Assembly (NCBI RefSeq): GCF_000003605.2
Contig: NW_003151781.1
Location: forward strand, 8,408-34,118
Length of the DNA: 25,711 nucleotides
Direction of reading: 5' to 3'
From: Saccoglossus kowalevskii
Taxonomy: Eukaryota > Hemichordata > Enteropneusta > Harrimaniidae
The position numbers were made by a program, and so were the translations under genes. The notes beneath the pieces were generated by a model. It ran no database searches and was not told the DNA's origin. It worked only from the letters and a program-made list of their open reading frames with translations. Positions 12,545 to 23,380 of this stretch are shown piece after piece; position 1 is the first letter of the stretch, and every line of letters begins with the position of its first letter.

Positions 12545-12920
12545 TCTGCTTCTGGTAATTCAGAAAATATGGATCCTCGTAAAGTATAAACATAATTCAT
12601 AAACGTTTGTTTTCATGATGGTAAATTGACGAAACACTGTTTCGACACCAGTTTCTTGTAAAGCTATATTACAACGCCCGCATGGCGTAAGCCTATTGGG
12701 ATACAATAGTATAACAGTTTTATAACAAAACTGGTTATTCGTTTGATTTGATTTTTATTTAGTCACGTCTATGAATGATTGAATATGTTATTATTATTAT
12801 TTCTATTTCCGCATGCTATCATCAATAGGCACATTCACACAGCTAGATGTTCGAGCGAAACCAATACATTATATCTTTGACAAATATTCCAATCTCCCGT
12901 ACTTTGACGTTTAGAGCCAA
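12545..12920 (-). pseudogene. Decayed cGLR relic, copy E
   Basis: Three short blocks in minus-strand gene order match copy A. Around 12572-12585, ATGGATcCTCGTAAA matches the exon 4 end. Around 12640-12697, AAACACTGTTTcCGACACC and then cGTAAGCCT match exon 3 and its acceptor. Around 12862-12915, ACCAATACA, TCTTTG and CCAATCTcCCGTACTT match the 3' half of exon 2 and its donor. Spacing is strongly compressed, frames are lost, and no exon 1 is seen. This is the oldest cGLR copy recognised here. The match was made by eye, so block borders are approximate. Confidence 0.6.
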
Positions 12921-12982
12921 ACCAAAGATTGAAGCCTCTTAATCAAAAAATAGGGCGGGCTACCACAACCACTGATATGTAG

Positions 12983-13048
12983 CACCGTCCCTCAACACCA
13001 TCCATTCGTCACTATTCAAGCCATGTGTCATGGTGTTGAGGGACGGTG
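12983..13048 (+). repeat. Perfect 19-bp inverted repeat (hairpin) upstream of cGLR copy B
   Basis: The arm CACCGTCCCTCAACACCAT (12983-13001) pairs perfectly with 13030-13048 across a 28-nt loop. The loop is part of the 35-bp segment shared with copy A intron 1. It could be the remnant of a small foldback element or a structured RNA; nothing here decides which. Confidence 0.8.
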
Positions 13049-13242
13049 TATGTAGTAATTGGAATACAGTTGAATATAGTTTGATACGGCGAGTCTTTCA
13101 ATTGACCAAACTATATGGGTCACCGCTTGTGTGAGTCTTAAATTGATTACTGATTTTCTGAATCCATGAGAACGATTTAACCTAACTGAGCACATTGATA
13201 TAGCTGGTGTATTTTGTACTGGCAATAGTTCAGCGTTCATTC

Positions 13243-13267
13243 TATTTATAGAAAATGGGGATTTCCC
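13243..13267 (+). promoter_or_regulatory. TATA-like box and kappaB-type site of cGLR copy B
   Basis: TATTTATA at 13243-13250 is followed by GGGGATTTCCC at 13257-13267, a full NF-kappaB consensus. The coding start at 13297 is 30 bp further on. An upstream in-frame ATG at 13255 overlaps this motif and would add 14 residues. The ATG at 13297 (atcATGGCGG) is preferred because copy D has the same ATGGCGG start. Confidence 0.55.
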
Positions 13268-13798
13268 TACATCCGGGTCTGACATACGTTATCATCATGG
13301 CGGCAGATCTGAATTTTGACACAACAGATTTCAAACAGTATAAGGAAACATGTGTAGTGATTCCAAGACACGACATGAAGACAGCAGCCGACAGGGTGCG
13401 GAATGTCTTAGATACTATATGTCCCTACGTTAATGATCGAAATCCCCTTTTTAGTCGTAAACCGGTGGCCATTGGCAGTTATGCTTCTAAATTGAAGGTT
13501 GGTGAGCCTAACGAATTCGATTATGACGTGGTATTAGTGGGACTATCGGACAATTTATCATGTAGTGCCTCGGAGTTTAGTAGATTTTACTGCATAACGA
13601 AAGATGGCGGCACTAAACGGCTTCAAAGAACGTATGATAGGCAACCCGACCCACCGATGGGATATTATATATTGGCTTTAGAAGAACCAGCCTTGTCTGA
13701 TATGCATGACCTGACCGCAGACACACATCTAGTGCCGCTACTAGTAAAACAAACTTTCAGAGAATTGGTGACAGATGCCATTGAAATATTCTTTCCGG

Positions 13799-15400
13799 GT
13801 ATGTATTCCTGTTTTCAGCGAGTTCGTGTACTAAATAGATTCAATAATCTGGACAAATATCAAGGCCCTTTTTCAAATTAACATATTTTCAACACACACA
13901 TACTTCATTATTCAATGAATTTTCTGTATTAGCTTAAGGCAGTTGATAAAATGCAAACCACCAATTGTAAACTAACTGGAAACTAACTATATGTTATACT
14001 TTTTGAAATATTTTCACAATATCAGGATTCATCTGCATAAATAATATACGATTTCTCATTCTTAATTGTCACCGAGACAAATGTTGAGATATGATATGAA
14101 ATATTACCGTCTCATAGAAAATAGTGTGAAATGCAAATCTCAAACAATTTATAGGAGCCCCCCCCCATTTTTTGTATCCTGTTGTCATGAACGAATAATA
14201 ATGAAGGGTTCCTCATATCATCAATCTGGTTGTTGGATTATCGAATTACCGCTCATTCAATTCAGAGAAACCAGTTTTCAATTGAGTTGATCAACACCAG
14301 CATCTTCTTTGGTGGCATCTCATGATCAATATACTATGTTGTCAATTTCTGTACTTTTCGTCTTACGGGGAATCGCAGCGTTTGGATATTTTAGTTTGAT
14401 ATCATGTGTGCGATTCCCTTCATCATTTGTCTTAACAACTATCTAATTTGCATATACATTCTTCTTATACATACTACGCGTGCGTTCCATAGTTGAGACG
14501 AGATCTTACACGTCATTAATCAATTTCATTCTTGCCTTCATGTTAACCTTACAGTCTATTTTAACCTGTCTCATTTTATTCAGTTTTCCAAATTACCTTG
14601 TGATTCTGCTCATTGTTGCTGAAGATCTGACTAAGATATGTTAACTTAGATACATTCTCAATGATATTTTTGTCGATTGTCAACGGTGATGGTACGGAAT
14701 CGTTCTTAACTTTACTTGTTCTCCACATCTATATTTCACTAATACTCTTACTTTTATTCTAAGAATAGAGACTATCGATCTTTGGTACATTTTGTACTAT
14801 ATATACTTATCAATAGAGAGGTACTTGTTATCATATCCAGCACTTTAATCTCTTGATTAAAGATAATATGCTGCAATCAAATCTACTTAAACTGCGATTA
14901 GAGTTTTGTTGTATTTGCGAATCACTGTTTTCAACACCCATGATAATATTGCGTCAGTAGTTGTTCTATTTCACCGGAAACCATACTGCGACTTATGTAT
15001 ATTTGGTTCGTATGCATCCTTCAGATTTTCGCCAGTATACGACTTATATTAGCGCCCATTGTGAACACTCAGTAGTTTTTAGGCTGATTAAAAACTCATT
15101 TCTTATGCAGGCATGTTATAATTGCCAACATGTCGGTACGCTTGGGTGGTCACAGATTAGATTACAACATATCAGCCGTACTTGTAATTGTTTTATTTCA
15201 AAGGAACAAGGCATGATCTTTAATTCGGTTCGAACATCGATAATAAGTTGTTTTAATTTCATAAACACAAAACTACAACCAAAATGTATAGACCATACAT
15301 TACGGCTTTCATAAAGTGTTTTTAATTGTACCTAGTATTGAAGGCATGACATTGATATTGGAATTGAACAAATATCAATCTAAAATTAATATATAAACCT
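13799..15400 (+). other. cGLR copy B intron 1 (left part)
   Basis: A long AT-rich intron segment follows the GTATGT donor. I see no gene or recognisable element before the MITE at 15401; the open frames within it show no family similarity. Confidence 0.5.
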
Positions 15401-15524
15401 TTAAAGCGGGAGCGTCGTCACCTGCGCACGCGCGGGAATTGAGTCCCAAGTGACGATAACAACACGCCCTAAAAACGCAAGGACTCATGGGTAGACGCTT
15501 GTCCGTAAACAATCCATCGCTTTA
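15401..15524. mobile_element. MITE with TTAA start, copy 2 (internally deleted)
   Basis: TTAAAGCGGGagcGTCgTCACCTG opens the element. Its interior follows the reverse complement of 7895-8058 closely, including gTAGACGCTTGT, and then stops early at cGCTTTA. It sits in intron 1 of copy B, about 115 bp before exon 2. Confidence 0.65.
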
Positions 15525-15867
15525 GGGTATATGGATGTGCTATAAATATAATGTATTCTATCGTATCTTTGTGTTGCATGTCGTACGTACTCAATTTGTC
15601 TTGAATAACAAATGACGTATCCCTTTACTTTACTATAGAAATAAAGATTAAACAAAAAGATAATGGTCCTGCTATTACAATTATTATACCTGACCCAGAT
15701 GGGAAAATATATGTCGATTTAGTTACAGTAATACCCAACATTGGAACTGAAATATTGTCTGATGCATGGGACATTTGGCCTAGAACCAATCGTTGGCCTC
15801 CAGCAGATAAAGTAAAAAAAGTGAAACAAGTTGGAATTTGTTTCGTTCCTAAGCACGACATACACTG

Positions 15868-16616
15868 GTGAGATATATAATTTTTTCATTCATTACGGCT
15901 GCTTTTTAGTGATAGTTATTTCAGACTGCGTTTTTGGCGAAGCGAGTGTGGCGTGGTATTGGAAGTGCTGCCTACAGTGGCGATGCGATTGCCTCTGTTT
16001 CATGTTGTAATATTGGCGATCAACACCACTAGGATCCGCTAAAAAAACAGAAAATAGTTTCATATTTCACAATGCTAATGAAATATTTCGAAAATAAAAA
16101 GAAGGCAGAAAAAAGACAAGCCAGTAGGCTGATTGGCGTTCCGTTTTTGCTGTTATAGTTATTATATTCACGCAAGATCTCCCTCAAACTTGGATTTCGA
16201 TAAGATTACCTACTTTTTATTTCTGACCGTTTTGCGATTGTATTTTCAGATTCTTTGGTTGAATGCAGCATTTACAGTTCATTCAAAGTTCAAAGTTGCG
16301 TTGGGATTACGTTGATACAGTGTAACTTCACTGATTTGTTGCTATAGTTTGTGAGCTTAAAGACTTAATAATATGCGATAACAAACCATACCATGTTTCC
16401 CAACGCTTCACCATTAACATCAATCAATAGCTTTTATACAAAGGATACTATTTTTCGCACACTTAAAATGCAGATATCTGTGCATGAGTTAAATATTAAC
16501 TCGATGATGTAATAACATCGCGTTACAAAATATAAATATTAACATATCAAGGATATAATGCCCAAATTAGGATATTATAATTACACTTCAATCTTACACC
16601 CCAATCATCTCTATAG
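15868..16616 (+). other. cGLR copy B intron 2
   Basis: This is a phase 2 intron between the GTGAG donor and a CTATAG acceptor. Nothing else is recognised in it. Confidence 0.6.
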
Positions 16617-16773
16617 GTATGCGTCATTCAGTCGATGTGAAATGGAATTGATCAAATAGATTGACAAAGATGGCGGCTGTCGAAAAGAGTGCCTACGCAT
16701 ATTAAAACAACTACGTGAAGACTATTGGAAGTTTCCTCCAAATAACCCAGCTCTTACGTCATTCCACTTGAAG

Positions 16774-17322
16774 GTAGTGTATCATTATTTGCAATTCATT
16801 ACATATGCTTTATCAAGTAATCGCTTTACTGGTTTAATTGTAACACAAATATTTTATTTATATACGTTTAGACTTCACTTGTGCCATAAGATTATGTTTC
16901 GCTATAGTCTGACCGCCCCTCGATTTTTTGCACAGCAGTTCACATTCGTTCAATAGTTTTTTATGCGTATTTCCATCTTACCGTGCGACCAAACATATAT
17001 AGCTTGACCGTTCGATTCAAAGGTACAACATTCAATTACATAATTGAATCGAGATGCATTCTGGGAATGTTGTTTTTTTATTTTAATCTGCATACGACTA
17101 TGGAACATGTAGCAATGTAAAACATGTTTAACATGTAGAACAACATGACCTTTTATTATGATACGTAAATTTAAAGCTAGTACGTCAAATGCCATCCAAT
17201 GTGTATTCACGTGGTGGCTTACGCGTCATTTTCTCAGGTATACGTGGATGTATAAATATTAAAAAAAAAACAATATGTTCTTTCCATGAAGTTTCACTAC
17301 AATTTCATTTTTTTCTGAGCAG
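16774..17322 (+). other. cGLR copy B intron 3
   Basis: This is a phase 0 intron ending in a T-rich tract and CTGAGCAG. No other feature is recognised. Confidence 0.6.
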
Positions 17323-17652
17323 ACATTGTGGTTGTGGGAATGTGAAAAGTGTCCGTATTTGTTTCAATGGGACCGTGATTTCCTTCCTGGCTGTGTCATG
17401 AGTATTGTAACAAGGCTGAAGTACTGCCTCGACAAAGGAAAATGCCCACATTATTTCAATGATAAAATTAATCTCTTCGAGGATATATTGGGAAGACGGC
17501 TGAAAAATCCCAATGGTTTGATGGAGACAGCATTCGAAGTTGGTAAATTTTTGAAACACCCAAGATTATTATTGGAAAAAGCCACACGCTCACGATGGTC
17601 TTATCCCAGCTCACGTCCCCTGTCGGGAGGTGAACTATCCATTGCTTGGTGA

Positions 17653-18379
17653 ATTCTGCTTCGCAATGATAAGAAGAGTCGACATTGAAGGATCAAAAAA
17701 CGACGTCGCTGTTGTGATAGAGGGGGTGGATCTCTCTCTCTCTCTTAAACCACGATATTACTTAAATTAAATGTTCTCACAGCTTCCAATAACTAAAATA
17801 ATACAGAAAAGAAAGTTGTAATACATGTTAAGCAACAAGTTTTATTATATTTAAGATGTATTCCTACTTAATGGTGTCCTTTTTAAAGAAATGGAATATA
17901 AAGATTTCTAAAAAATTCCAAAACCCATTTCAGTACTAGCTGCTGTTTAAATACAAAATTCTAGTTGGCGGTTATTACCCTAGATTATTAAACGTACTGT
18001 GATCGTGGTTTATGTATGTACAATATTGTATGGCTTATGATTGATTATTTAATAGCAATGTTCGCCGCCCTACACATCGGAAAAATCCACCATTTACGAT
18101 TTCTTAAACATGTGTTCATTTCCAGTTCACATGCTGAGTACGAGATTTTTGCATTGATTTGTATGGTATTAAACGTTTTGCCACCTGCAATAATGCCTGA
18201 TGAACGCTTTTCGTTGGGTTATTTTCAAAAGTAGGTGCCGAACCCGACTGCCAATACAGCAAAATTTGAAATAGTTGATCATGCCAGTTGGCCTTTTTAA
18301 AGATATTAGTAAGCCATTGCACACCTTAATGCTAGTGAACTATAAGATAACAAAATGTCTTAAAGACTGTGAACCCTTT
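17653..18379. other. Intergenic stretch after cGLR copy B
   Basis: AT-rich sequence with a short (TC)n run at 17731-17745. I see no gene; open frames near 18016-18322 lack any recognisable feature. Confidence 0.4.
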
Positions 18380-18731
18380 CGGCAACCGAGGTTGCTCACA
18401 ACATGGTATTTTATAAAACCATTTTTACAATTCATTTTTATGTTATAATCCTTTTTATTACAAATTTTCGTTTCTGAAATCGATTTTCAAAACTCTCGTT
18501 TCTGAGATGTTTTTATTCTAAAAAACAATTGTTTATATCCGTTTTCATTTTAACAACAATTGATTTACACAATTGGTTTTCAGAATGAAAACAGATCTCA
18601 GAAAAATCAATTTCAGAATCGAAAAATGTTATTAAAAAAGATTATAAAATAAAAAATGAATTGTAAACAATGTAAATGAATTGTAAAAATGGTTTTATAG
18701 AATGCCATGTTGTGAGCCACCTCGGCTGCCG
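18380..18731. repeat. 350-bp foldback palindrome (probable MITE)
   Basis: The left arm begins cGGCAaCCGAGGTtGCTCACAACATGG at 18380. The reverse complement of the right arm begins cGGCAgCCGAGGTgGCTCACAACATGG at 18731. Similarity continues inward through ATAAAACCATTTTTACAATTC almost to a centre near 18555, so nearly the whole segment is self-complementary. No clear target duplication was found. It is non-coding. Confidence 0.8.
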
Positions 18732-19409
18732 TAGCGCACACATTTGTATGGTTTTCCTTAGGTAATGTGAACAATGAGTGAGCCGTGGTTACATGTAGTT
18801 ATTTTTGCATCTACGCTACATTATTATACACAGCGAATACAGAGTCATCACATATAATATTAACAACTTGAGTGTCTAAAACTTACCCTAATGAATTATA
18901 GCATATTAACCCACCGAACACTGTTATTATGTAAAAATTATATCACGGCAAATTATGTCGCCCTTTTATCTTAATGCCATTATAATTTATGTATAACTCT
19001 TATTCTGCTATAACCTCTTTGAATCACGTGCCCAGTCGTTGTTTTTAAAAGTATTGAGAAGTTTACTTGTATACCAAATCCCACATTTTGGAACAATTAT
19101 TGCCAAATCTACAAAACCACGATAACTAAATGCAGCAATCACAAATTACGTTGCTATATATTTACGTTTACGTTTTCGATAAAATCCACATACAGAGTAG
19201 AGACTGCTGATATAATGTTTCGCATATGGAGAAAAAAAGGTAATACTAAAACATTGCCTTAACCTAACTATTAAATATATTTAACCAGGATAATTCATTC
19301 ATTTCCCCCTCACTATGATTTCTAATGGAGTCCTGCATGAAATATACATGAAATATATACATTAACAAATTAAATTAAAAAGATTAAAATTAATAAAATA
19401 ATTACATAC
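18732..19409. other. Intergenic stretch between palindrome and LINE relic
   Basis: AT-rich sequence; no gene, RNA or repeat family recognised. Confidence 0.4.
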
Positions 19410-20000
19410 AATAAAATACAAACATACTACTTTTTAAAATATTTTCTTACAGCAGTTTTAAAATTACAAATATCACCTAGTAATTGTATTTCAATAGGCA
19501 AACTATTCCATAATGAGATGCCTCTATAAAAAAATGTATTTTTTTCTTTTTCTAATCGGGCAAACGTAACATCAAATTATTATCAGCCACAGCTCTAGTA
19601 AAGCGAATGAGTTGTTTACGAATATATGATTCGTGGGAATTTTGATGACAAATACAATGGTACAATATTATGCATGCATTTAAACATCATTATAGCTGAC
19701 TGCATTTCCCATTGTTGGTTAATGGGGTGCCAGTTTAGTATCGACAGTGTTTCAGATGTCGATGTAAACTTTCCCCTACCAAGGACTAACTTGGCAGCTC
19801 TGTTATGTAAACGTTGGATTTGAGTTTGCATCTTACTACCACAGGTCATCCATACTACATCACAGTATGTGATGAGGGGAAATACTAGTGCCTTATCCAT
19901 TAACTCGTATGATTTTTTTATCAAGAAATTTACGAATTCTGCAAATGGCTCCAAGTCGTCTTGAAACAGGAATAGATTGTTTACTTATTGTATTTACTAG
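19410..20000 (-). mobile_element. LINE (non-LTR retrotransposon) 3' end, degenerate
   Basis: Minus-strand fragments in successive frames carry the typical C-terminus of LINE reverse transcriptases. SRRLGAICRIRKFL lies near 19960-19920, LITYCDVVW then IQRLHNRAAKLVLG then LNWHP then MFKCMHNIVPLYLSSKF between about 19890 and 19630, and FFYRGISLWNSLPIEIQ then FKTAVRKYFKK near 19540-19425. The frame changes at least twice and the endonuclease and catalytic domains are absent, so this is a dead, 5'-truncated copy. The clade (CR1/L2/Jockey-like) cannot be fixed from this part. Confidence 0.85.
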
Positions 20001-20109
20001 TGGCGATTTTGCAAGGCTTTAACCGTGAGACATATCCCACGTGATCATGCCAACGACTGCAGTGATTGGCTGGTCGCATGTTTACTCTGCCACGCCATAG
20101 AGATTTATC

Positions 20110-20254
20110 ATGATAGAGTTTGTAAGATTTTGTAACCAGAAGAAGGAAGTGGGCAGCGAGGGGTTACCTCAGCTGACCGTTTGGGTGAATAAAGCTGGAC
20201 TATCTGTACTGAACAATTGTGTATTCCTTTGGGTCGAATCGGATATCTCTACAG
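20110..20254 (+). CDS. Possible unassigned coding exon
   Basis: An ATG with A at -3 opens a frame of 48 codons ending exactly at CTACAG followed by the consensus donor GTAAGT at 20255. Codon use is less AT-rich than the flanks, and the peptide (LTVWVNKAGLSVLNNCVFLW) looks protein-like. I do not recognise the family. No matching downstream exon or acceptor was found before copy C begins antisense. It may be a first exon with distant partners, a fragment of a retrogene or transposon gene, or chance. Confidence 0.3.
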
Positions 20255-20503
20255 GTAAGTGTTATCAACTGAGCGAGTCACAGTTCCTGAACACGACGCT
20301 AGTGTTCACAACACGTATAACATACATTTTTTTTTTTGCAAAAAACGATTAAAGTTGTTTTTGTTGCTACGACTGCACTGTGCAGTAAATTTCGTAGTGT
20401 AACTTCCATATTTCCCAGTGCAGGGATTATTTTGTTATTTATAATAATGTTATATATTTAAAATCCAACTGCTTCTGCCGCCAGCACTGTTTGACGATTT
20501 GAA
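20255..20503. other. Downstream region of cGLR copy C
   Basis: AT-rich sequence. The AATAAA that adjoins the stop of copy A is absent here on the minus strand (CTAATTCAAATCG instead), and I find no AATAAA or ATTAAA in the minus strand of this interval. Confidence 0.5.
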
Positions 20504-23325
20504 TTAGTTGCCGTCTTTCCATTGACCAATAAAATAACATGGTCTCCCGTAAAACTCTTGAACTTTGTCCGCAATCAATAACAAGTTTTCGGGTTCTTTC
20601 AGTTTGCTGTTCTCTTTATTCCGAAAAAGATTGATACTTGGAATGAAGTAATGCGGGCAATTCTGTTCACGGAGGCATTTCAACAGACTTCCAACCAATC
20701 CAAGGAAACGTTGTCCTAGCATCCCACGTGACCAGTCGTGGCTGTTTGGATATTTCTCACACTCCCAAAAAAACAAATTTCAACAAAATTCTGAAACAAA
20801 TGTTATTTGATATAGTTATTGTAACAAAACACATCGACACTGAAAGCAAGTGAAAACGATTACTAACACCAATGACCAATTGTTGAGTAATTGCAGGTGT
20901 CTATGGCGACCACCAACACATTGTTCGTTTGATTGACAGGGGGCGCGTGCCACATATTTTTTGATTCACTACGCGGTGTGCAAAATAGACCGTAGTATGA
21001 GTTAATTCACCAATTTTGTTACCAGTTCGTTACAGCATAAAAGTATTTGAACCTTAGAATTAGGAATGAATATCAAGTACCTAGTTAACTAATGTTAAAG
21101 TGGACATCGACGAGGTCACAGTCATGCACATGTATCTTGACATTCAAGTTTCCAACCTACTAGTACATGCATGTTAATTTACCTTCAAATGGTAGGATGA
21201 TAGTGCTGGTGATTGCCAGTGGTCTTCACGAATTTTCTTCAGTAAACGTAAACACTGTTTACGACACCCCTCATCGCTGTCAATGCCTTCAAGCAGAGCT
21301 ATTTCACATTGCATGAATGATGTAAGCCTGATGGAATACAGAAATATAGTCTTATCACAAGTGGTGGGTAAGGTATTAAAAAGTAAATAAATTTGAGGTT
21401 TTTAACTAAAAGGTTAATTTTTTCATGTCGATTTTCTTACATGTTGTATTAACGCATCAGAACAGAATACACATTACAAATCTGAGAAAAACATAACAGA
21501 ATAGTCACATTGTCATAAATATGTAGAGCTAAACTCACCAATACAAATTGTCTTTGGCAACAGAGCCTGCCCCAATCTTCCTAACTTCTTCAACTTTGTG
21601 CTTTGGCGGCCAGAGCCGCGAACGAGGCCAGTTATTGAGAACTTTCGGTGGGAGCCCACACCCATTGGCAGGAACTAATGGCACAAGATCTACCGATATC
21701 CTCTCCTCGCCGAATGGCACCATCAATGTTATGGCTGGACCATGCGTTCTGTTCAACACTCGGACTGACCCTAGTAATAAAAATACACACCTGTTAACAA
21801 TAAATATATTGAAAGTCGAAAGGATGTAAGGCGAGAAACAAATTATACACAAGTTGCAGAGTGGTGAATATGATATCCCTGTTTCTTCCATGTATTGTAG
21901 GTGTATTTCGAACCTTTTTATATATCGAAATCGTGATTGTATGATTATGCATTCTCTACAACATATGTTACCCACAGCTTGATTGGCAGCCGAGGACGTT
22001 ACATTATCCAACCTATAATCCGATCTCTACCTGGCATTTTATTACACTATATTACACTATATGAATATACTACCCATAATAACGATTGGAGGCCCCGTGT
22101 AATATGGTCGAATATATCAGTAGAATCACGTATTGTTCGTTTTACAGTACACTCAGCAATATGAAGTTAGAGGTTATGATAATTAAAATATACGCACTGC
22201 AAACGTGACCTCAGCGCTAAACATGCCCTCCCCCCTAAAAAAGCGAGTCCAGTACGAAACAAATGTGAAAACTACATACACAACACAGTGTGTTTTTCGG
22301 CACAGTAATATAAATCACTTTCGACCCCCCCCCCCTAAAGGAAGAGGTTCATGATTCACTGTTCATTGCCGTGCCCATGTCCCAAATATCTACGGCCCCT
22401 TAATTGGCAGCAATAACTTAGCGTACAATTCGTCGACCACGTTAACTGAAAATAGCTAAATATACTGATATCCCTTGTCTATTAATTTTTCTTCATGTTA
22501 TTCAAACAACTGATATAGCTCCGGTGATGTATGTAAATTGTCGCCTTACAAAATTACGTTAAAAAATAATATATTAACCCAGACTAAAATATTACCAATA
22601 CATTCGATGTAACCTTATCTGAGGGATTGATTGATTGATTGATTGTTATATTGGATTTAAAATGTTCATACTTATTTTAAATTATCATCGTTCAAGTTTA
22701 ACTTGTAATTATCTCAATCTAGATGATATTGTAACCATTGTGACATTATTATTGTCCTCGCACAATCTCCCGTCCACCCCCTAATTTTCAAATGGGATAT
22801 CCCTTACACAACTGAACTGTGATGGCACTCGTTACCTCGCAGTTTGCACTCTCTGATGGCGTTTGTGACCAGCCCTTTGAATATAGTCTTCGCCTTAAAC
22901 GGTACGAGGAAATCCGCCATCTTCATATCATTATACTCTTTGCAAATATTTGATAATCTCACATTATGGTATCCATTGGGTGGAGTTGGAAGCGGAACCG
23001 TGGTTTCAACCAACTGACCGCGTACGTCTATGGTGTAGTAGGCTGGCTTGTCAGGAGTTGTCCAAATAAAATTCGGTAAACCTTCCATTGGAACAATGAA
23101 GTCAAACTCGTTCGGTTCAGTGACTTTCAACCCCGAGGCGTAGCTTCCCGAGTTCCACGTTTGATGACTGAATCGTGGATCTTCGTCGTGAACATATTTC
23201 AAAATAGGGTCGACCACACTGTGTACGGCATTCACGGCAGCTTTCACCTTTTCCCGGCGCATTTTTATCTGCGTGTCTGTGTAATAATTTAGGTCACCGA
23301 CCAAACCATTTTGTGTCGCCGACAT
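20504..23325 (-). CDS. cGAS-like receptor copy C, duplicate of A with a damaged exon 4 acceptor
   Basis: Exons on the minus strand are 23325-22836, 21770-21539, 21327-21183 and a final exon ending at 20504, with the same phases (1, 2, 0) as copy A. Exons 1-3 are open and most residues equal copy A, including G60-S61, E73, D75 and the third acid (D191, because exon 1 is three codons shorter). In exon 4 an 11-bp insertion lies directly after the ancestral acceptor (exon start 20790). Using that acceptor shifts the frame and reaches a stop within about 25 codons. A second AG at 20763-20762 (TTTTTTTGGGAG) would restore the frame from 20761, dropping only the six residues NLLLWE and giving 374 residues. 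The TATA sequence and poly(A) signal are also weaker than in A. It is either a young pseudogene or a gene using a shifted acceptor; exon 4 downstream is fully open. Confidence 0.75.
22626..22645. repeat. Short (TTGA)n microsatellite
   Basis: About five units of TTGA in intron 1 of copy C. Confidence 0.8.
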
Positions 23326-23380
23326 GTCGAAAATCGTCTGATATTAGTTGTCGTTGGAACGTTGGTTTAATACTGGGTAC

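Larger units (their letters stand above)
13297..17652 (+). pseudogene. cGAS-like receptor copy B with an in-frame stop in exon 3
   Basis: The four plus-strand exons are 13297-13798, 15639-15867, 16617-16773 and 17323-17652, with intron phases 1, 2 and 0 as in copy A. If the stop were read through, the product would be about 405 residues. G60-S61, E73, D75 (NEFDYDV) and D194 (IYVDLV) are all present, and CPHYF marks the C-terminal Mab-21 region. TAG at 16657-16659 (codon 258) interrupts exon 3 within CEMELIK*IDKDGG. Skipping exon 3 (157 bp) would shift the frame. The 257-residue product keeps the catalytic residues but lacks the C-terminal lobe. All splice sites are intact and exons 1, 2 and 4 are open, so inactivation is recent, the allele is polymorphic, or a base is wrong. 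ATTAAA at 17766-17771 is a possible poly(A) signal. The protein is clearly diverged from A and C. Confidence 0.8.

Noticed and set aside
15625-15861. 78-codon minus-strand frame
   Set aside because: It is opposite exon 2 of cGLR copy B, which is read on the plus strand.
16617-16773. Skipping of exon 3 to bypass the TAG in copy B
   Set aside because: The exon is 157 bp and joins phase 2 to phase 0, so skipping shifts the frame.
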